DNA of 64,000 nt from Bacteroidales bacterium UBA1794 (GTDB taxonomy: Bacteria; Bacteroidota; Bacteroidia; Bacteroidales; Bacteroidaceae): assembly GCA_002315435.1 (NCBI GenBank), contig DCFW01000036.1:1-64000 (forward strand). Reading direction: 5' to 3'. A program made the position numbers and the translations under genes. Shown one piece after another: positions 17,601 through 26,841 of this stretch. Under the pieces are notes generated by a model. The model was not told the DNA's origin, searched no databases, and saw nothing but the letters and a program-made list of their open reading frames with translations. The first letter of the stretch is position 1. Each line of letters starts with the position of its first letter.

Positions 17601-18176
17601 ATGAAGAATTTGATAAAATCACTTCGTATCACAATTGTATTCTGTATCGTGTTTGCAGTAGGCTATGTTCTTGTCCTGTGGGTATTTGCACAGTTTGCCA
17701 GCCCAAACAAGGGAAATGCTGAAGTAGTTACGTTGCATGGAAAAGTAGTGGGTGTTGCTAATATAGGACAACAATTTGGTAAGGATATTTATTTCTGGGG
17801 ACGTCCTTCATGTGCCGGTAAAGGTTATGACGGAGCTAGTTCGGGTGCAAGTAACAAGGGTGTTACAAATGCGAAATATTTGAAAGAAGTGGAAGTACGT
17901 GTAGATAGTTTCTTGGTTCGTCATCCTTATTTGAAACGTAAAGATGTACCTGCAGAGATGGTCACAGCCAGCGGATCAGGTTTAGATCCCGATATTACTC
18001 CTGAAAGTGCCTATGTTCAAGTAAAGCGCGTAGCCCATGCACGGGGAATGAATGAATCAGTAGTGAAAGACCTTGTTGATAAACATGTACAGGAACCGCT
18101 TTTCGGATTGTTTGGACCTGCTAAGGTGAATGTATTGAAACTTAATATTGCTTTGGATGAAGCAAGCAAGAAGTAA
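17601..18176 (+). CDS. kdpC: KdpC, potassium ATPase assembly subunit
   Basis: A 191-residue protein with one N-terminal membrane anchor (about 9-32) and a periplasmic domain. Family motifs are GQQFGKDIYFWGRPS, ASGSGLDPDITPESAYVQ and HVQEPLFGLFG. KdpC is needed for complex stability and is thought to promote ATP binding by KdpB. Confidence 0.96.
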   Translation: MKNLIKSLRITIVFCIVFAVGYVLVLWVFAQFASPNKGNAEVVTLHGKVVGVANIGQQFGKDIYFWGRPSCAGKGYDGASSGASNKGVTNAKYLKEVEVRVDSFLVRHPYLKRKDVPAEMVTASGSGLDPDITPESAYVQVKRVAHARGMNESVVKDLVDKHVQEPLFGLFGPAKVNVLKLNIALDEASKK

Positions 18177-18289
18177 CGATCAATTCATAACATTGGAATA
18201 AGTAAATACAATAAATTATCCTATTAAAACCAGGGTAGTTTTGTATTTTAAACGATTAATATATTAACTTGCAATCTGATTCCAATGAT

Positions 18290-19432
18290 ATGGAAAGAGA
18301 AGAGAATGTACAGCATTTTTTGAACTTGATCAAGCGATCAAGGCGAGGAAACTTTAAGATCTATATCGGTATGATAGCCGGTGTAGGTAAGAGTTATCGT
18401 ATGTTGCAAGAAGCTCATGATTTGCTGGACAACGGAATAGACATTCAAATCGGTTATATCGAAACACATGGACGTGCAGGCACGGAGGAAGCATTAAATG
18501 GATTGCCTGTCATTGCGCGTAAGATCATATTTTACAAAGGGAAAGAACTTGAAGAGATGGATGTGGATGCTATTCTGCAAATGCATCCTGAGGTCGTTAT
18601 TGTAGACGAGCTGGCTCATACCAATGTAGAAGGAAGTCGCAATGAAAAGCGTTGGCAGGATGTGATGGAACTGCTTGATGCCGGCATAAGTGTGATCTCT
18701 GCGGTAAATATTCAGCACATTGAGAGCCTGAATGAGGATGTGAAGGGCATTACCGGGATTGAAGTAAAGGAACGGATACCGGATAGTGTGCTGCAAGAGG
18801 CTGATGAGGTTGTAAACATTGATCTTACGGCCGAAGAGTTAATATCCAGATTGAAAGCCGGGAAGATCTATAAGCGTGAAAAGGTTCCAATGGCTTTAGA
18901 GAACTTCTTTAAGACCGATAATATATTACAGTTGCGCGAGCTTGCTCTGAAGGAAGTAGCCTTTCGGGTAGAGAGAAAGGTGGAAACCGAAGTGACGCCT
19001 GCAACGCAAGGGCGGCAAAATGCCCATCATGAAAAGATTCTGGCATGCATAACCAGTAATGAACGTACGCCTCGCCATATTATACGTAAAGCTTACAGAC
19101 TATCCAGCCGGTATAGTACCAATTTTGTAGCATTGTATGTGCGTACACCAAGAGAAGACGGTGATCGTATCAGTTTGGCATCTCAACGTCATTTGTTGAA
19201 TCATTTTGAAATGATTACCCAGTTAGGGGGAGAGATTGTACAAGTGGCTTCTTCCAATGTGACGGAAGCTATTATCAATGTATGTAAAGAAAAGCAGATA
19301 ACAACCATCTGCATGGGGCAGCCGGCATTTAAGATGCCTCGTGTTTTATTTGAAATATCAAAATATAGAAAATTTATCGAGGCTTTATCGGAAATGCACA
19401 TCGATTTGATTATAATTGCACAAACGTTATGA
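18290..19432 (+). CDS. KdpD-like sensor without kinase (KdpD and Usp domains)
   Basis: A 380-residue cytoplasmic protein equal to the N-terminal half of KdpD. The KdpD domain (about 15-230) has Walker A GMIAGVGKSY and Walker B VIVDELAHTN; a universal-stress-protein-like domain follows (about 245-380, with ILACITSNERTPRHIIRKAYR). The four membrane spans, GAF and kinase parts of classical KdpD are absent. I start at the ATG at 18290; a TTG at 18269 would add seven residues. Its stop overlaps the next gene, a complete kinase, by 4 nt, so the two are probably made together and may cooperate. This is a clean split, not a frameshift: the next protein begins with its own membrane anchor. Confidence 0.85.
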   Translation: MEREENVQHFLNLIKRSRRGNFKIYIGMIAGVGKSYRMLQEAHDLLDNGIDIQIGYIETHGRAGTEEALNGLPVIARKIIFYKGKELEEMDVDAILQMHPEVVIVDELAHTNVEGSRNEKRWQDVMELLDAGISVISAVNIQHIESLNEDVKGITGIEVKERIPDSVLQEADEVVNIDLTAEELISRLKAGKIYKREKVPMALENFFKTDNILQLRELALKEVAFRVERKVETEVTPATQGRQNAHHEKILACITSNERTPRHIIRKAYRLSSRYSTNFVALYVRTPREDGDRISLASQRHLLNHFEMITQLGGEIVQVASSNVTEAIINVCKEKQITTICMGQPAFKMPRVLFEISKYRKFIEALSEMHIDLIIIAQTL

Positions 19433-20895
19433 TGAAAGCAATGACTATAAAAATGAAACTGACTCTGGCTATAGGTGTGCTGGTGTCGATGATTGTGCTA
19501 CTGTTAGCATTGTCAGTAATTAATTTGCAAGTATTGACTGCTACTGATCCTAACAGTCCTGCCGCTGCACCGGCATTGTCTCGTGCGTTGATATGGGTGG
19601 TTGCCGTAGGGATAATTTGCATAATGATCGGTATTGGCATTTTAGTGAAACTGCCTTCATCTATCTACAAACCTATACAAGAAATCACTAATGGCATACA
19701 AGAAATAGCGAACCATAATTACAATACCCGCTTGAATCTGTGCTATTCGAAAGAATTGGCTGAAGTGGGGAAGAACTTCAACCGTATGGCGGCTCGCTTG
19801 AATGATTATCACAGTAGCACTTTGTCTGATCTAATGGCTTCGAAGAAGTACATGGACACCATTATCAATAGTATCAGTGAGCCCATTATAGGATTGAATA
19901 ATGAGTTGGATATTCTGTTCATCAACAATGAAGCATTGAATGTTTTGAACTTGGGCAGGGAGGACGTCTTTCAGAAATCGGCTCAAGAAATATCTCTACG
20001 TAATGATCTATTACGTAGATTGATACGTGGAATGATGGAACACAAAGAAGACGTTGCTATAAAGAAAAATGAACCATTGAAGATTTATGCTGATAATAAA
20101 GAAAGCTACTTTCAGGTAAAATATATGACTATTAGTCAACCCGGAGCTGACGGAGTAACTATGGAGAAGAGAGGGGATGTAATCATGTTGAAGAATATTA
20201 CTGAGTTTCAAGAACTTGATTCAGCTAAGACCACATTTATTTCCACTATCTCGCATGAATTGAAAACTCCTATTTCAGCGATCATGATGAGTCTGAAACT
20301 ACTACAGGACACAAGAGTCGGTTCGTTGAATGATGAGCAGAGTCAACTATCGAAGAGTATAAAAGACAGTAGCGATCGCTTGCTTGAGATAACCGGAGAG
20401 CTGCTAAACATGACTCAAGTAGAGTCGGGTAAGTTGCAGTTGAAGCCCAAAATAACAAAACCTATCGAGCTTATTGATTATGCAATTAGAGCAAATCAAG
20501 TACAGGCCGAGAAGTTCAGCATACACATTGAATTGGAGTATCCAAGTGAAAAGATTCATAAACTGTTTGTGGATAGTGAGAAGATCGCCTGGGTATTGAC
20601 CAACTTGCTGAGCAATGCCATTCATTATTCGAAAGAAAACGGAAGAGTAATCATTGGTGCTAAGCAAGAGGATGACGTGGTGGAACTGTATGTGCGTGAT
20701 TTTGGAAAGGGAATTGACCCTCGTTACCATGATAGTATCTTTGAGCGTTATTTCAGAGTACCGGGCACCAAAGTGCAGGGAAGTGGGCTAGGACTGTCTA
20801 TCTCAAAGGACTTTGTGGAAGCGCATAACGGCACGTTGACAATAGAGAGCGAATTGGGCAAGGGGAGTTGTTTCTCCATTCGTTTCAGAGTATAA
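19429..20895 (+). CDS. PAS-domain sensor histidine kinase of the kdp locus
   Basis: A 488-residue membrane kinase: transmembrane segments at about 10-32 and 58-76 with a very short loop between them, a HAMP linker (about 77-130), a PAS-like domain (about 140-255), HisKA with H276 in STISHELKTP, and an ATPase domain with NLLSNAIHYSKENG, VRDFGKGID and GSGLGLSIS. The tiny external loop suggests that it senses an internal or membrane signal. It overlaps the KdpD-like gene by 4 nt and is the likely phosphodonor of the NtrC-type regulator at 12073; that pairing is inferred from position. Confidence 0.88.
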   Translation: MMKAMTIKMKLTLAIGVLVSMIVLLLALSVINLQVLTATDPNSPAAAPALSRALIWVVAVGIICIMIGIGILVKLPSSIYKPIQEITNGIQEIANHNYNTRLNLCYSKELAEVGKNFNRMAARLNDYHSSTLSDLMASKKYMDTIINSISEPIIGLNNELDILFINNEALNVLNLGREDVFQKSAQEISLRNDLLRRLIRGMMEHKEDVAIKKNEPLKIYADNKESYFQVKYMTISQPGADGVTMEKRGDVIMLKNITEFQELDSAKTTFISTISHELKTPISAIMMSLKLLQDTRVGSLNDEQSQLSKSIKDSSDRLLEITGELLNMTQVESGKLQLKPKITKPIELIDYAIRANQVQAEKFSIHIELEYPSEKIHKLFVDSEKIAWVLTNLLSNAIHYSKENGRVIIGAKQEDDVVELYVRDFGKGIDPRYHDSIFERYFRVPGTKVQGSGLGLSISKDFVEAHNGTLTIESELGKGSCFSIRFRV

Positions 20896-20977
20896 ATTTT
20901 AAAGAGACCTTACTTTCCATAATATAGCCGGAATCGAGCTTAACAATAAGAACGTTTTTCGGCATTAAACAAGCATA

Positions 20978-20999
20978 TGGAAGCCCTGTAAAGGGCTTT
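20978..20999 (+). terminator. Hairpin after the kdp locus
   Basis: GGAAGCCCT (20978-20986) pairs with AGGGCTTTC (20991-20999, one G-U pair) over a 4-nt GTAA loop, about 80 nt past the histidine kinase stop. It is a strong hairpin, but only a weak T stretch follows, so termination is plausible but not certain. Confidence 0.5.
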
Positions 21000-21076
21000 C
21001 ATTGTATCTGCACGTATCATTTCTTCTTGCTAAATGCCTGTAAGTTGCTGATTACTATAAGGGTTTCCGTGAATCG

Positions 21077-21216
21077 GTAAGCAGCAAAATATTGTCTTAC
21101 CTTGGTGAAAATCATTTTCCACCCGGGTAAGAAACGTTTTCCACCAAGGTAAGAAACATTTTCTACAACCGTAGAAATAAAAAATGCTCGAAACAAGATC
21201 GAAGAATGCTGCTTAC
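21077..21216. repeat. Nested inverted repeats with 22-bp tandem units
   Basis: This part of the 571-bp gap between the kdp locus and cysS holds no convincing gene. It contains an outer perfect inverted repeat (21077-21086 with 21207-21216, GTAAGCAGCA), an inner near-perfect one (21096-21111 with 21137-21153, one bulged C), and tandem 22-bp units (21115-21136 and 21137-21158, 19 of 22 identical, then a diverged third copy). The word ATTTTCTACAACCGT (21158-21172) recurs at 45393-45407. This looks like an intergenic repeat family rather than a simple terminator. Confidence 0.75.
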
Positions 21217-21377
21217 GAGTTGGAGAATTGCAGCATAAGAAATGAAGAACTCTATGTATGCTATTCCGATGGTTGTAGCTTATTTGTTGATCTGTTACTT
21301 TGCGTTGACTTTGCTGTTGAAGTTAAGGAGAAAAAGAGCCTCATCAACCAACACTCATGCAATGCAATGGACGGACT

Positions 21378-21451
21378 AAAAAAGAAAGAGCCTTCATCCG
21401 TTCATGCGTAACTTATTATATATAAGTGACTTTGAAGGATGAAGGCTCTTT
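21378..21451 (-). terminator. Terminator downstream of cysS
   Basis: A perfect 15-bp inverted repeat (21385-21399 with 21437-21451, AAAGAGCCTTCATCC) lies just past the cysS stop. On the minus strand it is followed by CTTTTTT, as in an intrinsic terminator, though the 37-nt loop is long. Confidence 0.7.
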
Positions 21452-21466
21452 GTAAGTTTTATTATT

Positions 21467-22942
21467 TCACTTGTTGAGCTTCCATTCGGTGCCGTCTTTA
21501 CCATCTTTCACCTCAAATCCCATTTCGGACATTGAGTTTCTGATTTTGTCGGCAGTGCCCCAATCTTTATTGGTTTTGGCATCTTTGCGAAGATCCAACA
21601 GCAAGTCAACTACTTTGTCGAATGTTTCTGCATTGTTGGCAGTAACTGTTTCTTCTTCTTTCAATCCTAAGATCTCAAACATGAATGTGTGGAATACTGA
21701 TTTCAATTCATCAAGATCTCCTTGCGTAATTGAATCCTTGCCTGCAAGTATACTGTTGATACTTTTTGTGGCATCAAACAAGTGTGATATTACAATCGGA
21801 GTATTCAAATCATCATTCATCGCTTCTGAACATTTAGCTCGGAGATCACTGATCTCAACCGTAGTCTTCTCAGCAGGAGTGATGCGTTCTATATTCTTTA
21901 CTGCTTCTGTCAATCGGGCTAATGCTTTTTCCGATGCCTGTAAAGCCTCGTTGCTGAAATCAACCGTGTTGCGGTATTGAGCTTGCAGAATAAAGAAACG
22001 TATAGTCATTGGTGCGTAAGCCTGAGTAAGTGCCTTATTCGACCCGTTGAAGAATTCTTCAAGAGTGATGAAGTTACCCAAACTTTTGCCCATCTTGGTA
22101 CCGTTGATCGTAATCATATTATTGTGCATCCAGTAATGAACCGTTTCATGTCCCAGTGCTGCTACTGATTGTGCTATCTCACACTCGTGATGTGGAAACA
22201 ACAAATCCAAGCCGCCACCGTGGATATCAAACTCTTCACCAAGATACTTTGTACCCATAGCAGAACATTCAAGATGCCATCCGGGGAAACCTTCGCTCCA
22301 TGGTGACGGCCAGTGCATGATATGTTCAGGTGAAGCTTTTTTCCATAAAGCGAAATCAGCCGAATGGTGCTTCTCTGTTTGTCCGTCAAGATCGCGAGTA
22401 GTGCTGAGCATATCCTCTACATTACGTCCTGAAAGTTCTCCGTAATTATGTTTTTTGCTATAAGCCTCAATATCGAAATAGACTGATCCGTTGCTTTCAT
22501 AAGCAAATCCGTTGGCAAGAATCTTCTTGACGAAGTTCTCTTGTTCAATGATATGACCTGAAGCATGAGGTTCAATGCTTGGTGGAAGTACATTCAGCGC
22601 GTTCATGGCAGCATGATACCTCAATGTATAATATTGCACAATCTCCATTGGTTCCAACTCCTCAAGGCGTGCTTTCTTTTCAATCTTGTCTTCGCCTTCG
22701 TCTGCATCGTGTTCCAAATGGCCTACATCTGTAATGTTTCTGACATAACGCACTTTATACCCTAGAAAAGTGAGATAACGAAACAATATATCAAATGTAA
22801 TAGCAGGCCGTGCATGTCCCAAATGTGGGTCTCCGTATACTGTAGGACCACAGACATACATACCGACATGAGGAGAATTAATAGGAACAAAGAGCTCTTT
22901 CTTCCTCTTCAACGTATTGTAAATGCTTAGTTGGTGTTCCAT
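21467..22942 (-). CDS. cysS: Cysteinyl-tRNA synthetase
   Basis: A 491-residue class I aminoacyl-tRNA synthetase. The zinc-binding and HIGH-type region reads YVCGPTVYGDPHLGHARP (about 30-47); the GWHLECSAM and HHECE zinc ligands follow; the KMSKS loop is KMGKSLGN. I start at MEHQLSIYNTL (22942); the longer frame to 22969 adds nine residues and runs up to a promoter-like TACTTTTG box at 22967-22974. The C-terminal helical domain ends with the common DGTEWKL motif. Confidence 0.95.
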   Translation of the reverse strand: MEHQLSIYNTLKRKKELFVPINSPHVGMYVCGPTVYGDPHLGHARPAITFDILFRYLTFLGYKVRYVRNITDVGHLEHDADEGEDKIEKKARLEELEPMEIVQYYTLRYHAAMNALNVLPPSIEPHASGHIIEQENFVKKILANGFAYESNGSVYFDIEAYSKKHNYGELSGRNVEDMLSTTRDLDGQTEKHHSADFALWKKASPEHIMHWPSPWSEGFPGWHLECSAMGTKYLGEEFDIHGGGLDLLFPHHECEIAQSVAALGHETVHYWMHNNMITINGTKMGKSLGNFITLEEFFNGSNKALTQAYAPMTIRFFILQAQYRNTVDFSNEALQASEKALARLTEAVKNIERITPAEKTTVEISDLRAKCSEAMNDDLNTPIVISHLFDATKSINSILAGKDSITQGDLDELKSVFHTFMFEILGLKEEETVTANNAETFDKVVDLLLDLRKDAKTNKDWGTADKIRNSMSEMGFEVKDGKDGTEWKLNK

Positions 22943-23098
22943 AATTGAATTTATTATATTTGCAGACAAAAGTAGAGAAAAATAAAGAATTATTTAATTA
23001 AATAATCGCATTTTCTGTTTTTATAGGTGCTTTTTTCTGAAAAGGTTACCATAATTTCAAAAGATAAATTACTTTTGCATAGTAATAATAAAAGAAAT

Positions 23099-23920
23099 AT
23101 GGCAGATAATTCTGTATTTTTGTTTGATATTGACAAAGTGATTCGCGGAAAAGCACCTAAAAATTATAAATATATCCCTCGGTTCCTTGTCTCATACATT
23201 AAACGTATTGTGCATCAGGATGAACTGAATAAGTTCTTGGGTGAGAATACGGATAAGGTGGGAGTTGATTTTTTAGAGGCAACACTGAAGCTCTTTGATA
23301 CGAAAGTCGATATTAAAGGCATAGAGAATCTACCTGAAGGCGGTCCGTCAACCTTTGTATGTAATCACCCACTTGGAGGTCTTGACGGCATATCTCTTGG
23401 ATGGGTGTTAGGTCGCCATTACAATGGACGAATCAAATATATTGTAAACGACCTTTTGATGAATCTTCATAATTTGGCTCCGCTTTGTATCCCGGTAAAT
23501 AAAACGGGGAATCAATCGCGCCGTTTGCCTGAGATTATTGAAAAGGGTTTTCAATCGGATGAGAATCTTATCCTGTTTCCTGCCGGACTTTGTTCGCGTC
23601 GTGTAAACGGTGAAATAAAAGATAGAGAGTGGGGAAAAGCCTTTATTACAAAGAGTGTGGAGACAAAACGTGATGTAGTGCCTATGTACTTTGAGGGTCA
23701 TAACTCAAATTTCTTTTATAATTTATCACGTATCCGACAGTTGTTGGGGATAAAGTTTAATATTGAGATGCTTTATCTGGCAGATGAGATGTTCAAAAAC
23801 AAACATAAGACATTCCGTTTGACGATTGGCAAACCGATTCCATGGCAAACATTCGATAGCCAAAAACAACCATTGGAATGGAGTGCCTATGTACGCGATC
23901 TTGTTTATAAATTGAGATAA
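23099..23920 (+). CDS. glsA: Glycine-lipid O-acyltransferase (PlsC-like)
   Basis: A 273-residue acyltransferase of the lysophospholipid/PlsC fold. The catalytic motif is NHPLGGLDG with H90 and D96, that is five residues between His and Asp rather than the classical four; FPAGLCSRR is the second conserved block. Directly downstream is an OlsB-like N-acyltransferase, the same pairing as the glsA/glsB genes of Bacteroides thetaiotaomicron that make glycine lipids (monoacyl-glycine, then the diacylated form). I start at MADNSVFLF; an earlier ATG at 23027 would add 24 residues across a possible TACTTTTG promoter box (23070-23077). Haemolysin-like annotations of this family are misleading here. Confidence 0.85.
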   Translation: MADNSVFLFDIDKVIRGKAPKNYKYIPRFLVSYIKRIVHQDELNKFLGENTDKVGVDFLEATLKLFDTKVDIKGIENLPEGGPSTFVCNHPLGGLDGISLGWVLGRHYNGRIKYIVNDLLMNLHNLAPLCIPVNKTGNQSRRLPEIIEKGFQSDENLILFPAGLCSRRVNGEIKDREWGKAFITKSVETKRDVVPMYFEGHNSNFFYNLSRIRQLLGIKFNIEMLYLADEMFKNKHKTFRLTIGKPIPWQTFDSQKQPLEWSAYVRDLVYKLR

Positions 23921-23943
23921 AACAACAAACAGAAAATAGAGAT

Positions 23944-24921
23944 ATGGAAGAGATAATTAGACCCATAGATAAAAATATACTTAAGTCGGAGCTTACAGAA
24001 GATAAACGTCTGCGTATGACCAATAAGAGCAATAATCAGATCTATATCATTACTGCTCAAAATTCTCCACAAGTAATGCAAGAGATCGGTCGCCTTCGTG
24101 AAATAGCTTTCAGAGCAGCCGGAGGTGGAACGGGTAAGTCCGTGGATATTGATGACTTTGACACGATGGATGATCCATACAGACAATTGATCGTATGGAA
24201 TCCTGATGCAGAGGAAATCTTAGGTGGATATCGCTATTTACTAGGCTCTAAGGTTCGTTATAATACTGAAGGACAACCGCTATTAGCGACTTCGCATTTG
24301 TTTCACTTCTCAGAGAAATTCATTAAAGAATATATGCCTACAACGATAGAGTTAGGCCGATCATTTGTTACGCTTGAGTATCAATCTACTCGTGCCGGTA
24401 GCAAAGGATTGTTTGCTTTGGATAATCTTTGGGATGGTTTGGGAGCTCTAACAGTGATCATGCCCGAAGTGAAGTACTTCTTTGGAAAGTTCACTATGTA
24501 TCCCAGTTATGTAAGACGGGGTCGTGATATGATTCTGTATTTCCTTAAAAAGTATTTCTCTGACAAAGATGAATTGATATGTCCCATGAATCCACTTAAA
24601 ACAGAAACTCCTGAGGCAGATTTACGTGAATTGTTTAATGGAGAGAGTTTCAAAGACGATTACAAAATGTTGAATACCGACGTTCGTAAAATGGGTTACA
24701 ATATTCCACCATTGGTGAATGCATATATGGGATTGTCTCCAACGATGAGGATGTTTGGTACGGCTATAAACGATGAGTTCGGAGATGTGGAAGAAACCGG
24801 TATTCTGATTGCTGTAAATGAAATCTTGGAAGAAAAGAGAATTCGACACATCGAGTCATTCATTAAAGAACATCCCGGAGGATATAGCGAGATCATCTCA
24901 GGCTGTAATCCCAAGAAATAA
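23944..24921 (+). CDS. glsB: Glycine-lipid N-acyltransferase (OlsB-like GNAT)
   Basis: A 325-residue acyltransferase of the GNAT fold that would join a 3-hydroxy fatty acid to glycine as the first step of glycine-lipid synthesis. Typical blocks are EIGRLREIAFRAAGGGTGKS near residue 40, LGGYRYLLG near 95, and IELGRSFVTLEYQ near 138. It follows the O-acyltransferase by 23 nt in the same direction. Its convergent neighbour is dgt. In B. thetaiotaomicron the homologous pair affects membrane lipids and stress fitness; that is family knowledge, not seen here. Confidence 0.85.
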   Translation: MEEIIRPIDKNILKSELTEDKRLRMTNKSNNQIYIITAQNSPQVMQEIGRLREIAFRAAGGGTGKSVDIDDFDTMDDPYRQLIVWNPDAEEILGGYRYLLGSKVRYNTEGQPLLATSHLFHFSEKFIKEYMPTTIELGRSFVTLEYQSTRAGSKGLFALDNLWDGLGALTVIMPEVKYFFGKFTMYPSYVRRGRDMILYFLKKYFSDKDELICPMNPLKTETPEADLRELFNGESFKDDYKMLNTDVRKMGYNIPPLVNAYMGLSPTMRMFGTAINDEFGDVEETGILIAVNEILEEKRIRHIESFIKEHPGGYSEIISGCNPKK

Positions 24922-24945
24922 TTAATGATACGGTTGTTGGTTTAT

Positions 24946-26274
24946 TTAAACAGCCGGCAACTTATTTCCATTTATCTTGCGATATAAGTCTACTGCATAT
25001 ACGTCGGTCATTCCCGAAATATAGTCGATAACAGCTTGTATCTTGCCATAAGTGGATGATGCGCTTACGTCGTATTGGTCGCTGATGCGATTAATAAGTA
25101 ATTGTGAGTATTTCTTTTCAGGATTCATCACTGCCTCAGTCAGTAAATCGAGTAATGTACCGATAATCTTGAAACCGGCAAGTTCTATATCCACTACTGA
25201 ATTATTCTTATAGATGCGGCTATAAGACAGCTTTACGGATTTCTGGTAAGCATCGTGAAGTAACGGCGACATGTTGTCAATCAACGATTTATTGAAAGTT
25301 CCCGACAAGAATTCTTCTTCATGATCTACAAATACACGAGTACATTCTTTTATCAGGTTACCAATCACAGAAGCTCTTAAATAAGCTATCTGCTCATTGA
25401 TATCGCTTACGATTTTAAGTGTTTTGTTGACATGCTCCTTCTTTTCATCACTGAAGTAGTTCATGAATAATGCGATTGTCTCATCTGTCGACAGGATATG
25501 CAATTTGTGAGCGTCTTCAATATCCATTAATTCATAACAGATGTCATCAGCTGCCTCAACCAAATAAACTAGAGGATGGCGTGCATAACGTAACGGTGAT
25601 TCTTGCATCTTGAGGATTCCCAATTCCTCGGCAATGCGTCGGTAATCAGACTCTTCGCTGACAAAGAATCCAAATTTAAGTTTGTCCCCTGCCAGTTTGG
25701 AAGAGAAAGGATATTTCACGACACTGGCAAGCGTTGTGTATGTCAAGGCAAAGCCACCTTTTCTGCGGCCAATGAATTGGTGTGATAATAATCGAAGAGC
25801 ATTTGCGTTTCCTTCAAAATGTATAACATCTTCCCATTCCGCTTCACTCATTTTGTCGCGCAAGTATATTCCTTGACCTTCCGAAAAGAAAGTGGAAATA
25901 GCTTTTTCACCGGAATGTCCGAATGGAGGATTGCCCATGTCATGTGCCAGACACGCAGCGGAAACAATGGCTCCTAATTCGCTAATATATGAATTATTTG
26001 CTAAATCAGGATGGCGCGTTAATAGTTCGTTGGAGACATTTGATCCTAATGAACGTCCTACGCTCGAAACTTCTAAGCTGTGAGTCAATCGGTTATGAAC
26101 AAAGACGCTTCCCGGCAAAGGGAATACTTGAGTTTTGTTTTGTAAACGCCTAAAGGGAGCAGAGAAAATGATTCGATCGTAATCTCTTTGAAATTCCGAA
26201 CGATTATCAGGCCTCTGCTGGTGATACTCTTCCATGCCAAAGCGCTTGGCTGAAATCAAATCCTTCCAATTCAT
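24946..26274 (-). CDS. dgt: dGTP triphosphohydrolase (HD superfamily)
   Basis: A 442-residue HD-domain nucleotidase releasing tripolyphosphate from dGTP. Features: RRLQNKTQVFPL and RLTHSLEVS at the N-terminus (first metal His), AHDMGNPPFGHSGE with the HD pair, and YLVEAADDICYELMDIEDA with the final metal Asp. I start at MNWKDLISAK (26274); five extra residues are possible from 26289. It diverges from dut, another nucleotide-pool enzyme. Confidence 0.9.
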   Translation of the reverse strand: MNWKDLISAKRFGMEEYHQQRPDNRSEFQRDYDRIIFSAPFRRLQNKTQVFPLPGSVFVHNRLTHSLEVSSVGRSLGSNVSNELLTRHPDLANNSYISELGAIVSAACLAHDMGNPPFGHSGEKAISTFFSEGQGIYLRDKMSEAEWEDVIHFEGNANALRLLSHQFIGRRKGGFALTYTTLASVVKYPFSSKLAGDKLKFGFFVSEESDYRRIAEELGILKMQESPLRYARHPLVYLVEAADDICYELMDIEDAHKLHILSTDETIALFMNYFSDEKKEHVNKTLKIVSDINEQIAYLRASVIGNLIKECTRVFVDHEEEFLSGTFNKSLIDNMSPLLHDAYQKSVKLSYSRIYKNNSVVDIELAGFKIIGTLLDLLTEAVMNPEKKYSQLLINRISDQYDVSASSTYGKIQAVIDYISGMTDVYAVDLYRKINGNKLPAV

Positions 26275-26385
26275 TATCATTTCACACATTTATTTGCAAA
26301 TATATATAAAAAGCTCTCATATTGGATAATTAATTGCCTTAAAATGTCTATTTTCGCATATTAAAAAAAGAAGAAGTATATAGAT

Positions 26386-26826
26386 ATGAAAATAAAGATA
26401 CAAGTTGTTAACAAGTCAAAGCATGCCCTACCGGCTTATGCTACTGAATTATCGGCAGGGATGGATTTACATGCAAACCTAGATGAACCCATTGAATTAA
26501 AACCTTTGGAGAGAGTCTTAGTGCCTACTGGAATATACATGGCTTTGCCTCCTAATTATGAAGCACAAGTACGGCCACGTAGTGGATTGGCTTTAAAACA
26601 TGGTATCACGGTGCTGAATTCTCCGGGTACGATTGATGCTGATTATAGAGGAGAATTGAAGATTATTCTGATAAATCTTTCTCAGGAAGAATTTATAATA
26701 AATGATGGTGAACGCATAGCGCAACTTGTGATTGCATCCTGTGAGCAGGCTTCATTTGAGGAAGTCGAAATGTTGGATGAAACGGATCGCGGTGCGGGTG
26801 GCTTTGGGCACACAGGAAAGTCGTAA
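26386..26826 (+). CDS. dut: dUTP diphosphatase
   Basis: A 146-residue trimeric dUTPase that removes dUTP and supplies dUMP. The five family motifs are present: AGMDLHANL, RPRSGLALKHG, LNSPGTIDADYRGE, GERIAQLVI and the C-terminal RGAGGFGHTGKS arm. It opens a co-directional run with three envelope genes (16-nt gap to the next). Confidence 0.96.
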   Translation: MKIKIQVVNKSKHALPAYATELSAGMDLHANLDEPIELKPLERVLVPTGIYMALPPNYEAQVRPRSGLALKHGITVLNSPGTIDADYRGELKIILINLSQEEFIINDGERIAQLVIASCEQASFEEVEMLDETDRGAGGFGHTGKS

Positions 26827-26841
26827 TTTTAAAAAACGAGA

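Noticed and set aside
18269..19432. Broken kdpD by frameshift
   Set aside because: The two halves overlap by 4 nt, and the second protein has its own anchors, HAMP and PAS rather than the remaining KdpD domains, so this is a designed split.
21184..21411. A 75-codon plus-strand ORF between the kdp locus and cysS
   Set aside because: It starts next to the repeat array and reads through the left arm of the cysS terminator; composition and sequence look non-coding.
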